The notes: a model not told the origin generated them from the letters alone. A DNA stretch of 64,000 nucleotides from Sphingomonas adhaesiva (GCF_002374855.1 NZ_NWVC01000002.1:124001-188000); one strand, 5' to 3'; shown: positions 1 through 10,428, numbered from the stretch's first letter. Translations and numbers: made by a program.

Positions 1-691
1 GAGCCCAGCCCTCCGCGACCAGCGGCACCGCCTCGATCTGCTCCAGCGTCAGCAGCCCGGCGCGCAGGCCGTCGTCGATGTCGTGATTGTCATAGGCGAT
101 ATCGTCGGCCAGCGCGGCGACCTGCGCCTCCAGCGAGGCATGGCTGGTCAGCTCCAGCGCCGCCCGCGCATCGGCCTCCGCCAGCGCCCAGCTCGGCGCG
201 TAGATCGGGCCGTTGTGCTTCGCCAGCCCCTCCAGCGTCTCCCACGTCAGGTTCAGCCCGCGCCAGCGCGGATAGGGCCGCTCGATCCGCATCAGCGTGC
301 GCAGCGTATGGCCGTTGTGGTCGAACCCGCCCGCCGCCAGCATCGCCTTCTGCAGCGCATTCTCCCCCGCATGGCCGAACGGCGGGTGGCCGATGTCATG
401 CGCCAGGCATAGCGCCTCGGTCAGATCCTCGTTCAGCCCCAGCGTGCGCGCGATCGTGCGGCCGATCTGCGCCACTTCCAAGCTGTGGGTCAGCCGGACG
501 CGGAAATGGTCGCCGTCGGGGGCCAGGAACACCTGCGTCTTGTGGCGCAGCCGGCGGAAGCTGATCGAATGGATGATGCGGTCGCGGTCGCGCTGGAATG
601 CGTCGCGCGGACCGCGATCGCCCGCTTCCTCCGCATGGCAGCGCCCGCGGCTGCGCGCGGGATGGGACGCCCAGGGGGCAAGATCGGCCAT
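1..691 (-). CDS. dgt: Deoxyguanosinetriphosphate triphosphohydrolase-like protein (partial, 3' end outside window)
   Basis: HD-superfamily dNTP triphosphohydrolase, expected to hydrolyse dGTP or other dNTPs to the nucleoside and triphosphate. About 230 residues are present; the C-terminus lies beyond the left edge. Visible family motifs are [15 protein letters not shown] near residue 35, [14 protein letters not shown] with the first metal-binding His, and [14 protein letters not shown] with the HD pair, followed by [14 protein letters not shown]. The ATG at 691 is the first good start, and it lies 4 bases from the stop of the next minus-strand gene, so the two may be cotranscribed. The fold and metal motifs are clear; the preferred substrate cannot be read from sequence. 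Confidence 0.88.
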   Translation of the reverse strand, partial: MADLAPWASHPARSRGRCHAEEAGDRGPRDAFQRDRDRIIHSISFRRLRHKTQVFLAPDGDHFRVRLTHSLEVAQIGRTIARTLGLNEDLTEALCLAHDIGHPPFGHAGENALQKAMLAAGGFDHNGHTLRTLMRIERPYPRWRGLNLTWETLEGLAKHNGPIYAPSWALAEADARAALELTSHASLEAQVAALADDIAYDNHDIDDGLRAGLLTLEQIEAVPLVAEGWA

Positions 692-695
692 GATG

Positions 696-2801
696 CTATT
701 TCGCGTCCAGCCGCGTCATCTTCTGCCCGGGCGCGCTGGTGAAGCTGAACGCCGACACGCCCTGCCTGGCCAGTGTGTTGACGAAGGCGCGGGCCTCCGC
801 CTCGGTCTTGAACGGGCCGGTGACGACGCGGTTGGTGGCGCGCAGCGGCGTGGCATAGCCGCGTCGCCCCGCCAGCGCCGGGGCCTTGGCCTGCACCGCC
901 TTCCATGCCTTGGGCAGGTCGCCCTCGTTCGCGCCGCCGGCCACCTGTACCCAGATGCGCTCCGGCTCGGCACGCGCGGCCTTCTTCTCCGCGGCCAGTT
1001 TCTCGGCCGCATCCTTCTTGGCGGCCAGTTCCTTGGCCTTTTTTTCCGCGGCGGCCTTCGCGGCGGCGGCGGCACGGTCGGCCTGCCGCTTGGCGAGCAG
1101 GCGTTCGCGCTTCTCCTCGTCCGCTGCGGCATTGCGCTCGGCGACGCGCGCGGCCTCCTCCAGCGACGCGGCGGAACCGGGCGCGGGCGGCGGCGCCACC
1201 ACCGGGACCGCGCCCGGCATCGGCGGCACGTCGAGTTCGGACGCCGGGATGGTGATGCCCGCGACGATCCGCGCCAGGATCGAATCCTCGCCGCGCCCGA
1301 TCGCGGTCGGCCGCGTCGGGGCGGTGCTGGCGACCGGGGCCGGCGCGGGCGCCGGCGTCGGCGCTGCCGCGACCGGAGTCGAGAAGCCCGGCGTCGCAGT
1401 CGCCGCCGCCATCGCGGCATTGGCCGCCTGCTCGGGACGCGGCGCGATCGCCGGCGACGGCATCGCCATGCCCGGGGTGGCTGACGCAGTCGACGTCGGC
1501 ACAGCCGCGGCGGGGGCCGTCGCGGTCGCGGTCTGTACCGCGCTGGTCGCGGGCACGGTGCTTGCCGGTGCGGTAGAGGTGAAGCCCGTCGTACCCGCCG
1601 CGACCCGCGTGGCGGCGATGGTCGATCCGGCCGGCGGAATCGCGGTGGGCGCGCGCTGCGCCCCCGCGATCGACGCGACCTGCGTCGCGGGTGCGGGCGA
1701 CGTGCTGGTCGTCGGAGCGGGCGTCCGCTGTGCCGACGCCGGGGCAGCAGGCGTTAGGGAGGCTGTCTCCGCGGGACGGGCGGCATAAGTGACCGGTGGC
1801 GCAGACGCGGGTGCCGCGGTGCCGCGCGGCGACTGGCGCGCCGCCAGTTGTGCCGCGCGCTGCTGCTGCCGCTGTTCGGCGCGCGACAGCGGGCGTGCCG
1901 CCGGCGCCGCCACCGCCACCGCCGCGACCTGCTGGCGCGGCGCGGTCGGGTCGATCCCCAGCGGCGGCAGCGTCGGGGTCAGGCGAGCGTCGGCCAGTCG
2001 CGCGGGCGTCGCGGCGACCTCACCGAAATGGACCGCAAACGCACGATCGGTCGCGCTCAGCGTCGGCAGCCGCCGGAAGAATGCCGCCAGCCCCTGCGCC
2101 ATGCCCGCCGGCATCATGCCCGATGCGATGCGGTTGGCGCCCGCCACGTCGCCGTTCATCGCCAGGACGAAGGCGCGCGCGCGCCACGCGCCGCGATCGG
2201 ACCGGCGCAGCAGCGTGTCGATCTGCGCCAGCGCTTCCTCCTGCCGCCCCGAAATGCCGAGCGACAGCGCGTAGCGGCGGCGCACCTCGTCCAGATCGGC
2301 GTCCGCCCCGCCGCGCGCCAGCGCCGCGCGATAGTCGCGCTGCGCCCGCTCCTGTTCGCCGACCAGGTCGTAGGCAAGGCCGCGATCGCCGGCATAGTCG
2401 GCCATCGGCGCACCGTAACGCTGCGCCAGTTCGAAATAGCGCAGCGCCTCGCCCGGCCGCTCGCCGTTGACCAGGATGCGGCCGATCCCCGCCTTCACCC
2501 GGCCGTTGTTGGGGTCGATCGCCTCGGCACGCTTGTAGAAGGCGGCGGCCGCGGTGGCATCGCCCAGCCGGAACGACAGGTCGCCCGCCTCGATCAACGC
2601 GGACAGGTCACGCGGGCTGGCACCCAGCCGGCGCACGGTTTCGGCCAGCCGGTCCGCATCGGGGTTCAGCGTCTGCACCATCTGCAACTGCTGCGCCGCG
2701 ACCGCGGCGGGACAGGCCGCCAGCAGCAACGCGGCGATGCGGACGCTGACCACGGAACGGGCGGCGATGCGTCCCGCGCGGGGCGGAGGGACGTCGGACA
2801 T
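696..2801 (-). CDS. Secreted TPR-repeat protein with C-terminal SPOR domain
   Basis: A 701-residue exported protein. An N-terminal signal peptide (hydrophobic [16 protein letters not shown], cleavage expected before QQLQ) leads into tetratricopeptide-like helices over roughly residues 45-250. A long Ala/Pro/Thr low-complexity region follows to about 530, then a charged Lys/Ala helix, then a SPOR domain in the last 80 residues ([13 protein letters not shown] to the end). SPOR domains bind glycan strands stripped of stem peptides at the septum, so a periplasmic division or cell-wall role is inferred. I chose the ATG at 2801; a TTG nine bases upstream is in frame but lacks support. The 292 bases between it and ftsZ contain no convincing gene. 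Confidence 0.85.
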   Translation of the reverse strand: MSDVPPPRAGRIAARSVVSVRIAALLLAACPAAVAAQQLQMVQTLNPDADRLAETVRRLGASPRDLSALIEAGDLSFRLGDATAAAAFYKRAEAIDPNNGRVKAGIGRILVNGERPGEALRYFELAQRYGAPMADYAGDRGLAYDLVGEQERAQRDYRAALARGGADADLDEVRRRYALSLGISGRQEEALAQIDTLLRRSDRGAWRARAFVLAMNGDVAGANRIASGMMPAGMAQGLAAFFRRLPTLSATDRAFAVHFGEVAATPARLADARLTPTLPPLGIDPTAPRQQVAAVAVAAPAARPLSRAEQRQQQRAAQLAARQSPRGTAAPASAPPVTYAARPAETASLTPAAPASAQRTPAPTTSTSPAPATQVASIAGAQRAPTAIPPAGSTIAATRVAAGTTGFTSTAPASTVPATSAVQTATATAPAAAVPTSTASATPGMAMPSPAIAPRPEQAANAAMAAATATPGFSTPVAAAPTPAPAPAPVASTAPTRPTAIGRGEDSILARIVAGITIPASELDVPPMPGAVPVVAPPPAPGSAASLEEAARVAERNAAADEEKRERLLAKRQADRAAAAAKAAAEKKAKELAAKKDAAEKLAAEKKAARAEPERIWVQVAGGANEGDLPKAWKAVQAKAPALAGRRGYATPLRATNRVVTGPFKTEAEARAFVNTLARQGVSAFSFTSAPGQKMTRLDAK

Positions 2802-3093
2802 GCGTATCAAGCTCCCCGCGCGGCCGGCGCGTGCGCGGCGGGCCGGGCGGCATAGGAAGGGGCGGTCACGCGCCAGCCTAGACGCCGATCGCCATGAACC
2901 GCCAATGACGATCGCGATTCAGTGCGGCGAACCGACCCGGCGGGGCGACGAACGTGCGCGGCGCCCGCCGATACCGGCGCACACGCCCAACCGCGCGCTG
3001 TGTGCCGCGCCAGTCCCGGGCGCCACCGCCATCCCGGCGCACACTGGCGCCAAGACGGCGGCGGCGCGCGACCGGGCACCGGCGGCGTGTCGC

Positions 3094-4593
3094 TTACTGG
3101 TTGTTCTGCCGGTGCAGGAACCGCGGCAGGTCGGACGGATCGCGCGGTTCCTCGTCGCCGCGACCGGCGTTGCGGGTGGCGTTCTGCATCCGCTCGAACA
3201 AGGTGCCGCCCAGCTTCACGCGCGGCTGCGGCGGAGCGTCGTCCGCCTCTGCACCCGGCGACAGGAAGCGGCGGCGGCCGGCGTCGCCCTGATCGAGCGG
3301 CGCGGCCGGCGCGGGGGCCGGCATCATCGCGTCGGCGCCCAGCAGCAGTTCGTCCTCCACCGCCTCGCTGGCGGGGGAAATCGCCTGCGGCGACGGCACG
3401 TGGCCGGCGGCGGGCACGCCCGCTTCCATCGCCTGCGCCGCGGCGCCGCTGGGCTGCTGCGGCGGCACGGACGCCTCGGGTGCCGGCTGATAGGCGGTCG
3501 GCGCGGGGGCGGGCGCAGCCGCCTGCGGTGCGGCGGCGGGCGCCTCGGCGGCGCGGCGCGGCGCGTTGAAGCTGAACGTGCGCGGCGGCTCGGCCGGTGC
3601 GCTGGCGACCGGCGCGGCGGTCTGCGCCTGGCTCTCGATGCCGGTGGCGACCACCGACACGCGAATCTTGCCCTCCAGCTCCGGGTTGAAGGCCGAACCC
3701 CAGATGATGTTGGCATCGGGATCGACCAGCTCACGGATGTGGTTCGCGGCCTCGTCCACTTCCAGCAGGCGCATGTCGTCGCCGCCGGTGATCGACACGA
3801 TCACGCCCTTGGCGCCCTGCATCGACACGCCGTCGAGCAGCGGGTTGGCGATCGCCTTCTGCGCGGCGACCAGCGCGCGGTCGTCGCCCTCGGCCTCGCC
3901 GGTGCCCATCATCGCCTTGCCCATTTCCTGCATCACCGACCGCACGTCGGCGAAGTCCAGGTTGATGAGGCCCGGCATGACCATCAGGTCGGTGATGCCG
4001 CGCACGCCCTGCTGCAGCACCTCGTCCGCCATTTCGAACGCCTGCTTGAACGTGGTGTTCGCATTGGCGACCAGGAACAGGTTCTGGTTCGGGATGACGA
4101 TCAGCGTGTCGACGAACTTCTGCAGTTCCTCGATGCCCGCCTCGGCCGACTTCGACCGGCGATTGCCCTCGAAGCTGAACGGCTTGGTCACGACGCCGAC
4201 GGTCAGGATGCCCATGTCGCGCGCGGCCTTGGCGATCACCGGCGCGGCGCCGGTGCCGGTGCCGCCGCCCATGCCGGCGGCGATGAAGCACATGTGGCTT
4301 CCCTCCAGCAGGCGCGACAGTTCCTCGATCGTCTCCTCGGCAGCGGCGCGGCCGATTTCCGGCCGGCTGCCCGCGCCCAGCCCCTGGGTGATCTTCGCAC
4401 CCAGCTGGATCTTCTGTTCCGCGTCGGACTGCTTCAGCGCCTGCGCATCGGTGTTCGCCACCAGGAAGTTCACGCCCTGCACGTCGGCGCGCATCATGTT
4501 GGCGATCGCGTTGCCACCGGCGCCGCCGACACCCACCACGGTGATGCGGGGGGTCAGATCGTCCAGATCGGGCGTGATGAATTCGATGCTCAT
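3094..4593 (-). CDS. ftsZ: Cell division protein FtsZ
   Basis: Tubulin-like GTPase that polymerises into the cytokinetic ring. 499 residues from ATG 4593; a TTG two codons upstream is unnecessary. The N-terminal nucleotide-binding domain shows [11 protein letters not shown] (residues 20-29) and the tubulin signature GGGTGTG (109-115). A synergy residue segment containing [11 protein letters not shown] follows. After about residue 320 comes a Pro/Ala-rich linker, ending in the conserved tail [12 protein letters not shown] that binds FtsA and other partners. It is the last gene of the dcw cluster, 117 bases after ftsA, so it may also have its own promoter. An inverted repeat in its leader is listed separately. 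Confidence 0.98.
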   Translation of the reverse strand: MSIEFITPDLDDLTPRITVVGVGGAGGNAIANMMRADVQGVNFLVANTDAQALKQSDAEQKIQLGAKITQGLGAGSRPEIGRAAAEETIEELSRLLEGSHMCFIAAGMGGGTGTGAAPVIAKAARDMGILTVGVVTKPFSFEGNRRSKSAEAGIEELQKFVDTLIVIPNQNLFLVANANTTFKQAFEMADEVLQQGVRGITDLMVMPGLINLDFADVRSVMQEMGKAMMGTGEAEGDDRALVAAQKAIANPLLDGVSMQGAKGVIVSITGGDDMRLLEVDEAANHIRELVDPDANIIWGSAFNPELEGKIRVSVVATGIESQAQTAAPVASAPAEPPRTFSFNAPRRAAEAPAAAPQAAAPAPAPTAYQPAPEASVPPQQPSGAAAQAMEAGVPAAGHVPSPQAISPASEAVEDELLLGADAMMPAPAPAAPLDQGDAGRRRFLSPGAEADDAPPQPRVKLGGTLFERMQNATRNAGRGDEEPRDPSDLPRFLHRQNNQ

Positions 4594-4611
4594 CGACAAG
4601 TTACTCCGTCC

Positions 4612-4639
4612 GCCCGCGAATATGTCGCCTGTCGCGGGC
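4612..4639 (-). repeat. Inverted repeat in the ftsZ leader
   Basis: A perfect 8-base inverted repeat (GCCCGCGA / TCGCGGGC) with a 12-base AT-richer loop ends 18 bases before the ftsZ ATG. In the transcript it would form a hairpin just upstream of the GGAG ribosome binding site. There is no U-tract, so it is not an intrinsic terminator. A role in ftsZ translation or mRNA stability is inference only. Confidence 0.5.
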
Positions 4640-4710
4640 CATTCACACCGATGTGCAACAATGGGGCGCGTGGTGAAAGAGAAATTACCGCGAAGCGCCC
4701 GATTGTCGCG

Positions 4711-5970
4711 TCAATAATTGGCCTTGGCCGCCTGAACCAGCTTCCAGAAGCCGCGTAAGCCGCGCTGGCGATGCACCATCTGCGGAGTCGGGGTCAGCCC
4801 GCGCAGGTCGATCGGATCGCTCGCGGCAAAGAATGCCAGCCCCGCCAGCGTCGCGAAACCGGGGCCGGAATGCGCCTCCGGCAGGCCGGTCAGCCCGCGC
4901 GGGCGCCCGATCCGCACCGACCGGCCCAGCGCCTGCTGCGCATAATCGGCGATCCCCTTCAGCTCCGCACCGCCGCCGGTCAGCACCACCTGCCGCCCGA
5001 CCGGCCCTTCGAAGCGCAATTCCTTCAGTGCGGCCTGCACCTCGCCCATCAGATGTTCCAGCCGCTGGCGGATGACGTGGATCAGCGCGGCCTTGGTGAT
5101 CTGCAACGCCTCCGAATCCTCGTCGTCGGTCCGCTCGCGGATCGTCACCATCTCATGGTTGTCGCGAGGGGACGCATTGGCGCTGCCGTGGAAGCATTTG
5201 ATCCGCTCCGCCTGCAACCGCGTGGTGCCGAACGCGGAGGCGATGTCGTCGGTGATGTCGGCGGCGCCGAACGGGATGGATTTCAGCCCGACCAGCATCG
5301 CGCCCGCGAACAGCGACACGTTCGTGATCCCCGCGCCCACCTCCACCAGCGCGACGCCCAGGTCGCGCTCCTCCTCGGTCAGGCAGGCAAGCCCCGTCGC
5401 GACCGGGCTGGCGATGATCGACTTCACCTCCAGATGCGCCGAGCGCACGCACAGGTCCAGGTTGCGCACCGGCGATCCGTCCGCCGCGATCACATGGATG
5501 TGCACGCCCAGCCGGTCGGCATGGAGACCCAGCGGCTTCTTGACGCCGGTCAGCCCGTCCAGCGTGTACAGCGCGGGCTGCGCGTGCAACACCATCCGCC
5601 CCTGCGGGTCGATCGCTTGCCGCCCTTCGTGGAGCAGCGCGTCGATATCCGCCTGTTCGATGCGCATACCGCCCAGTTCGGCCTCGATGAAGGCTTCGTC
5701 GCTGACCAGCCCGCCCGCCGAAAAGCCCGCCCAGACGTTCTCGATGTTCAGCCCGGCGATCCGCTCGGCCTGTTCCACCGCCTCGCGCACCGCCACTTCG
5801 GTGGCGTCCATGTCGGCGATATAGCCGCGCTTGACGCCGCGGCTTTCGCGCTGGCCGGTGCCCAGCACCACCAGTTCGCCGCCGTCGCCCTTCTGCGCGA
5901 TCATCGCCGATATCTTGGACGATCCGATGTCCAGCGCGGTAATAAGCCCGTCGGGTGCCGCCTTCGCCAT
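4711..5970 (-). CDS. ftsA: Cell division protein FtsA
   Basis: Actin-fold ATPase that tethers FtsZ filaments to the membrane. 419 residues from ATG 5970, preceded by GAGAAG at good spacing; the frame stays open upstream but that part overlaps ftsQ. The phosphate-1 motif ALDIGSSKISAMI (residues 11-23), the SHS2/1C insertion (about 85-165), the phosphate-2 region VALVEVGAGITNV and the adenosine motif VVLTGGGAEL are all visible. The C-terminus ends RGFWKLVQAAKANY, a short amphipathic stretch fitting the family's membrane anchor. It lies 16 bases after ftsQ and before ftsZ, the standard order. Confidence 0.97.
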   Translation of the reverse strand: MAKAAPDGLITALDIGSSKISAMIAQKGDGGELVVLGTGQRESRGVKRGYIADMDATEVAVREAVEQAERIAGLNIENVWAGFSAGGLVSDEAFIEAELGGMRIEQADIDALLHEGRQAIDPQGRMVLHAQPALYTLDGLTGVKKPLGLHADRLGVHIHVIAADGSPVRNLDLCVRSAHLEVKSIIASPVATGLACLTEEERDLGVALVEVGAGITNVSLFAGAMLVGLKSIPFGAADITDDIASAFGTTRLQAERIKCFHGSANASPRDNHEMVTIRERTDDEDSEALQITKAALIHVIRQRLEHLMGEVQAALKELRFEGPVGRQVVLTGGGAELKGIADYAQQALGRSVRIGRPRGLTGLPEAHSGPGFATLAGLAFFAASDPIDLRGLTPTPQMVHRQRGLRGFWKLVQAAKANY

Positions 5971-5986
5971 GTGCTTCTCGCCCCTG

Positions 5987-6988
5987 TTATGCCTCTTGTC
6001 CGCGCGCCGCGTCCCCTGCGCGTGCTTCGGAGGTCTTGTTGCCCGTGCCGTCGTCGCCGGTCGTCCCCGCGCCGCCTGCCATGCCGCCCGCCGTGCCTTC
6101 ATCAGCGCGGCCGTCGTCGGCGAGCGCGCTGGCGCGGTCCTGCCCCGGACGCCGCGCGACCAGCTTGGCCGGATCGCGCATGTCGAAGCGCAGCCACCCC
6201 TTGCCCAGCAGCGATCGCGCGCCGTCCAGCTGCGCGAATTTCACCAGCGCCTGCGCCGCATTGTCCTGCGGCAGCGCCAGCGTCTCGCCGCTGTCGAAAG
6301 TCAGGTCCCAGCGGCGGTTACCGATCCATGTTGCGGCGCGGATGCGCGGCTTCAGCGCCGGAGCCGCGGCCAGCAGCGCCTGATAGCCGGCCTCCTGCCG
6401 GTCGGCGCCGGGGCCGATCACCAGCGGCAGGTCGGGCATGTGCGCGGCATCCACCGGCGCCAGCAACCGCCCCTCCGCGTCGATCAGCGTCAGCTGGCCG
6501 TTGTCCTGCCACACCGCCGCCGGATCACGCTCGGTGATATGGATCAGCAGCCGGTCGGGCAGCCGCCGCGCGACATAGGCGTCGGCGATCCAGCCATAAG
6601 CCAGCAGCCGTTCGCGCACCCGGGCCAGATCGACGCGCAGCATCGCGCGGCTCGGCTGGTCCTCCAGCGCGATGGCATAGACCGTCTCGCGGTCCATCCG
6701 CTTCAGCCCGGTGATATCGACCTGCTCGACCCGCAGGCCGGCGCGCGCCCCCGCCTCCGCGATGCCGACGCCGATCGCCTGCGGCACCCCCAGCAGCGAC
6801 GCGACGAACAGCGCCGTACCGCCGACGCCCGCCAGCACCGTCCACGTCACCACGCGGCGCAGCCCGTCCTCGGTCAGCGGCAGCTTGGCGATGATGCGGT
6901 CGCCGAACGACTGTCTGGCGACGCGGCGGCGGTTGGCGACCGGCGCGCGGCGCTGCGGCGGTCCCCCGCGGCGGATCGTGCGGCTCAC
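5987..6988 (-). CDS. ftsQ: Cell division protein FtsQ
   Basis: Bitopic membrane protein of the divisome (POTRA plus FtsQ domains) linking early and late division proteins. 333 residues starting at GTG 6988, which overlaps the ddl stop by four bases (GTGA). Basic cytoplasmic N-terminus (RRRVARQSFGDR), one membrane helix at about residues 48-68 (WTVLAGVGGTALFVASLLGV), a POTRA domain starting near VEQVDITGLKRM, then the beta-rich FtsQ domain with WIADAYVARRLPDRLLIHITE. The Gly/Ala/Asp-rich C-terminal 50 residues look disordered and are longer than in enterobacterial FtsQ. Confidence 0.95.
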   Translation of the reverse strand: MSRTIRRGGPPQRRAPVANRRRVARQSFGDRIIAKLPLTEDGLRRVVTWTVLAGVGGTALFVASLLGVPQAIGVGIAEAGARAGLRVEQVDITGLKRMDRETVYAIALEDQPSRAMLRVDLARVRERLLAYGWIADAYVARRLPDRLLIHITERDPAAVWQDNGQLTLIDAEGRLLAPVDAAHMPDLPLVIGPGADRQEAGYQALLAAAPALKPRIRAATWIGNRRWDLTFDSGETLALPQDNAAQALVKFAQLDGARSLLGKGWLRFDMRDPAKLVARRPGQDRASALADDGRADEGTAGGMAGGAGTTGDDGTGNKTSEARAGDAARGQEA

Positions 6989-7920
6989 CGCGGCGGCTCC
7001 CGCATCGCCTCGTCGACGATCCCCTGGACCAGCTCGGCATAGCTCATGCCGGTATGCCGCGCCTGTTCGGGCACCAGGCTTAGCGGAGTCATGCCCGGCT
7101 GGGTATTGACCTCCAGCAGGAACAGCCCGTCGACGCCGCGTTCGTCGTCCCAGCGGAAATCCGACCGGCTGCATCCCCGGCACCCCAACACGCGATGCGC
7201 CTGCACCGCCAGCGACAGGCATGCCTGCGCGATGTCGTCGGGGATCGGCGCGGGGAAGATGTGGTCGGTCATCCCGTCGGTATATTTGGCGTCGTAATCG
7301 TACCAGCCCGACTTGGGCCGCAATTCGGTGACGCCCAGCGCGCGGTCGCCCAGTACCGCCGTGGTCAGTTCACGCCCGCGGACATAGGGTTCGGCCAGCA
7401 GCGTGTCGAATTCCTGCCACGGCCCGCGCACGTCGCGCCCAATCGGCTGGCCGTAATTGCCGTCCGCGGTGACGATCGCGACGCCGACCGACGAGCCTTC
7501 GTTGACGGGCTTGAGCACATAGGGGCGCGGCAGCGGATCGGCGGCGAACACCTCCTCGCTGATGACGATCCGCCCGCCCGGCATCGGGATGCCCGCCGGG
7601 ACCAGCACCTGCTTGGTCAGCACCTTGTCGATCGCGATCACCGACGTCGCCAGCCCCGAATGGGTATAGCGCAGCCCCATCAGGTCCAGCAGCCCCTGCA
7701 CGCTGCCGTCCTCGCCCGGGGTACCGTGCAGCGCGTTGAAGACCAGATCGGGCGCCGCCGCCGCCAGCCGCGCGGCGACGTCGCGCGCCATGTCGATGCG
7801 CGTGACGCGGTGGCCGAGCGATTCCAGCGCCTCGGCCACGCCCGCGCCCGACATCAGCGATACCTCGCGCTCCGCCGACCATCCGCCCATCAGCACGGCG
7901 ATGTGGAGGGAGCCGGTCAT
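6985..7920 (-). CDS. ddl: D-alanine--D-alanine ligase
   Basis: ATP-grasp ligase making the D-Ala-D-Ala dipeptide for peptidoglycan precursors in the cytoplasm. 311 residues from ATG 7920, overlapping the murB stop (ATGA). Visible features are HIAVLMGGWSAERE at the N-terminus, FNALHGTPGEDGSVQG, the ATP-grasp strand PYVLKPVNEGSSVGV, and the metal-binding LEVNTQPGMTPLS near the C-terminus. It sits between murB and ftsQ as in most alphaproteobacterial dcw clusters. Confidence 0.97.
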   Translation of the reverse strand: MTGSLHIAVLMGGWSAEREVSLMSGAGVAEALESLGHRVTRIDMARDVAARLAAAAPDLVFNALHGTPGEDGSVQGLLDLMGLRYTHSGLATSVIAIDKVLTKQVLVPAGIPMPGGRIVISEEVFAADPLPRPYVLKPVNEGSSVGVAIVTADGNYGQPIGRDVRGPWQEFDTLLAEPYVRGRELTTAVLGDRALGVTELRPKSGWYDYDAKYTDGMTDHIFPAPIPDDIAQACLSLAVQAHRVLGCRGCSRSDFRWDDERGVDGLFLLEVNTQPGMTPLSLVPEQARHTGMSYAELVQGIVDEAMREPPR

Positions 7921-8813
7921 GCCGGCACTCCCACGCGCTGAATTTCCCATTCCAGTTCGATCCCGCTCGCCGCCTTCACCCGTTCCCTTACCCGTTCGCC
8001 CAGTGCCTCGATCTCGCCGCTGGTCGCGGTGCCGGTGTTGAGCAGGAAGTTGGTGTGCTTTTCGCTCACCTGCGCGCCGCCCAGCGTCAGGCCGCGACAT
8101 CCGGCGGCATCGACCAGCTGCCACGCCTTGTGCCCGTCGGGGTTCTTGAACGTGGAGCCGCCGGTCTTCGACCGCAGCGGCTGCGATGCCTCGCGCGCGG
8201 CGGCGATGCGGTCCATCTCCGCCTGGATCGCGTCCGGCGCGCCGGGCATGCCGCGGAACGTCGCGCCGATCACCACCACGCCATCGGGCAACGCCGAATG
8301 ACGATAGCTGTAGCCCAGCTCGCGCACCGCCAGCGTCCGCCGCACGCCGTCGCGCATCACCACCTCCGCCTCGACCAGCACGTCGGCGGTCTCGCGGCCA
8401 TAGGCGCCGCCGTTCATCCGCACGAACCCGCCGACCGTGCCGGGAATCGAGCGCAGGAATTCCAGCCCCGCCACCCCCGCGTCACGCGCGGTGGAGGACA
8501 CCAGGATACCGCTCGCCCCGCCGCCGCAGCGCAGCGTGGTCGCATCCAGCGCCGCCGCGGTCGCGAACGGCTTGCCCAGCCGCACGACGACGCCCGGCAC
8601 CCCGCCGTCGCGGACGATCAGATTCGACCCCAGCCCCAGCGCCATCACCGGCACCGCCGGATCCAGATCGCGCAGGAACGCCGCCAGATCGTCCGCGTCC
8701 GCCGGCTCGAACAGCCATTGCGCCGCGCCGCCCGACTTGAACCACACCAGCGGCGCCAGCGGCGCGTGCGCGGTCAGGCGTCCGCGCACCACGGGCAGCG
8801 TCGCCGCCGTCAC
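7917..8813 (-). CDS. murB: UDP-N-acetylenolpyruvoylglucosamine reductase
   Basis: FAD-dependent reductase completing UDP-MurNAc synthesis. 298 residues. I chose GTG 8813 because it overlaps the preceding small gene's stop (GTGA); another GTG lies one codon upstream. The FAD-binding region has LGLGSNLIVRDGGVPGVV and IPGTVGGFVRMNGGAYG, and the C-terminal substrate-binding segment includes SKTGGSTFKNPDGHKAWQ with the catalytic Ser region, plus VSEKHTNFLLN. The size and the short loop pattern fit type II MurB. Confidence 0.96.
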   Translation of the reverse strand: MTAATLPVVRGRLTAHAPLAPLVWFKSGGAAQWLFEPADADDLAAFLRDLDPAVPVMALGLGSNLIVRDGGVPGVVVRLGKPFATAAALDATTLRCGGGASGILVSSTARDAGVAGLEFLRSIPGTVGGFVRMNGGAYGRETADVLVEAEVVMRDGVRRTLAVRELGYSYRHSALPDGVVVIGATFRGMPGAPDAIQAEMDRIAAAREASQPLRSKTGGSTFKNPDGHKAWQLVDAAGCRGLTLGGAQVSEKHTNFLLNTGTATSGEIEALGERVRERVKAASGIELEWEIQRVGVPA

Positions 8814-9010
8814 CACGGCCCCGCGCCCCACAGCCGCGTCCACGCCTGCCATGCGGCCAGATTGGCCTCGGCGGCGCGCTTCGTCGCCTCCTGCGCGTCG
8901 AGCATCGCGGCGCCGGCATCCTTGGCGTGCCGGCCGGCGTCGAGCATCCGGCGCTGCGCGTCGATCACCTGCTGCTGCCATTGCGATACCGCGTCGAACC
9001 AGCCGGGCAT
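8810..9010 (-). CDS. Unknown 66-residue helical protein inside the dcw cluster
   Basis: A small gene tightly embedded between murC and murB. Its ATG at 9010 overlaps the murC stop (TGATG) and its TGA overlaps the murB GTG. The protein has no signal peptide or membrane helix. After [11 protein letters not shown] it is almost wholly helix-forming, rich in Ala, Gln, Asp, Lys and Arg, with an amphipathic pattern (VIDAQRRMLDAGRHAKDAG, then EATKRAAEANLAAWQAW). Six Trp lie at residues 4, 11, 54, 57, 61 and 66. The helix is weakly reminiscent of phasin-like or coiled-coil adaptors, but I do not recognise a family. The double overlap argues that it is translated with its neighbours; function unknown. 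Confidence 0.7.
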   Translation of the reverse strand: MPGWFDAVSQWQQQVIDAQRRMLDAGRHAKDAGAAMLDAQEATKRAAEANLAAWQAWTRLWGAGPW

Positions 9011-10428
9011 CACCGCCGCGCCTCGATCGCACCGGCCAGCCCGGCGGCCCATTTGGTGATGTCGCCCGCGCCCAGACAGATCACCTGGTCGCCGCTGCGC
9101 ACCTCATCCGCCAGCGCGTCGGCCAGCGCCTCGGCATCGGCGATCGTATCCGCCTGGCGGTGCCCGCGATCGCGCAGGCCCGCGACCAGGGCCTCGGCAT
9201 CGACGCCCGGCACCGGCGCCTCACCGGCGGCATAGACGGGTGCGACATAGACGAGGTCAGCGTCGTTGAACGCGCCGCGGAAATCCTCCATCAGGTTGCC
9301 GAGCCGCGAATAGCGGTGCGGCTGCACCACCGCGATGACCCTGCCTGTCGCGCTCTCGCGCGCCGCCGCCAGCACCGCTCGGATCTCCACCGGGTGGTGC
9401 CCGTAATCGTCGATCACCGTCGCGACGCCGCCGTCCGCGAACGCCACCTCGCCCACCTTGGTGAAGCGGCGCTTGACCCCGCTGAACCGCTCGAACCCGC
9501 GCTGGATCGTCGCATCGTCGATCCCCAGTTCCAGCGCGACACCGATCGCGGCCAGCGCGTTCTGGACGTTGTGGCGCCCGGGCATCGGCAGGTCGATCCC
9601 CTCGATCGAGCGCACGCTGCCGTCGCGATGGCGGATCAGCGCCTCGAACCGGTTGCCGCCGGGATAGGGGGTGACGTTGACCCCGCGCACGTCGGCCGAC
9701 GCGGCAAAGCCATAAGTGACGATCCGCCGGTCGCGCACGCGCGGGATCAGCGCCTGCACCTCCGGGTGATCCAGGCACAGCAGCGCCGCGCCGTAGAAGG
9801 GCACGTTCTCCACGAACTCGACATAGGCGCGCTTGGCCGCATCGAAATCGCCGTAATGGTCGAGGTGTTCGGGGTCGATGTTGGTGACGACCGCGATGGT
9901 CCCGTCCAGCCGCAGGAAGCTGCCGTCGCTTTCGTCGGCCTCCACCACCATCCAGTCGCTCGCGCCCAGCCGCGCGTTGCTGCCGTAACTGTTGATGATC
10001 CCGCCGTTGATGACCGTCGGGTCCACCCCGCCGGCATCCAGCAGCGCGGCGACCATCGACGTGGTCGTCGTCTTGCCGTGTGTGCCGGCTACCGCGACGG
10101 TGGATTTCAGCCGCATCAGCTCGGCCAGCATCTCCGCACGCCGCACCACGGGGATGCGGTTCTTCAGCGCGGCCTCGACCTCCGGGTTGCCGCGCTTGAC
10201 CGCGGTGGAGGTGACCACCACCGCCACGCCCTCGACGTTCGCGGCGTCATGCCCGATGGTCACCGGAATGCCGCGCGTGCGCAGCCCCTCGACCACATAG
10301 CCTTCCGCGACGTCCGAACCCTGCACCTTGTAGCCCAGGTTGTGCATCACCTCGGCGATGCCGGACATGCCGATCCCGCCGATGCCGACGAAATGGATCG
10401 TGCCGATATCGGTGGCGACGCCCTTCAT
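9010..10428 (-). CDS. murC: UDP-N-acetylmuramate--L-alanine ligase
   Basis: Cytoplasmic Mur ligase adding L-Ala to UDP-MurNAc. 472 residues from ATG 10428, which overlaps the murG stop (ATGA). The N-terminal UDP-binding Rossmann domain begins [19 protein letters not shown]. The central ATP-binding loop is [12 protein letters not shown] (about 118-129), followed by EADESDGSF and [13 protein letters not shown] with the Mur-ligase metal and base-binding residues. The C-terminal domain holds [12 protein letters not shown]. Confidence 0.98.
   Translation of the reverse strand: MKGVATDIGTIHFVGIGGIGMSGIAEVMHNLGYKVQGSDVAEGYVVEGLRTRGIPVTIGHDAANVEGVAVVVTSTAVKRGNPEVEAALKNRIPVVRRAEMLAELMRLKSTVAVAGTHGKTTTTSMVAALLDAGGVDPTVINGGIINSYGSNARLGASDWMVVEADESDGSFLRLDGTIAVVTNIDPEHLDHYGDFDAAKRAYVEFVENVPFYGAALLCLDHPEVQALIPRVRDRRIVTYGFAASADVRGVNVTPYPGGNRFEALIRHRDGSVRSIEGIDLPMPGRHNVQNALAAIGVALELGIDDATIQRGFERFSGVKRRFTKVGEVAFADGGVATVIDDYGHHPVEIRAVLAAARESATGRVIAVVQPHRYSRLGNLMEDFRGAFNDADLVYVAPVYAAGEAPVPGVDAEALVAGLRDRGHRQADTIADAEALADALADEVRSGDQVICLGAGDITKWAAGLAGAIEARR

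Noticed and set aside
2554-4758. Very long plus-strand open frames opposite ftsZ, ftsA and the SPOR gene (up to 734 codons)
   Set aside because: They are antisense shadows of strongly conserved genes in GC-rich DNA, with Arg/His/Gln-rich composition and no recognisable domain.
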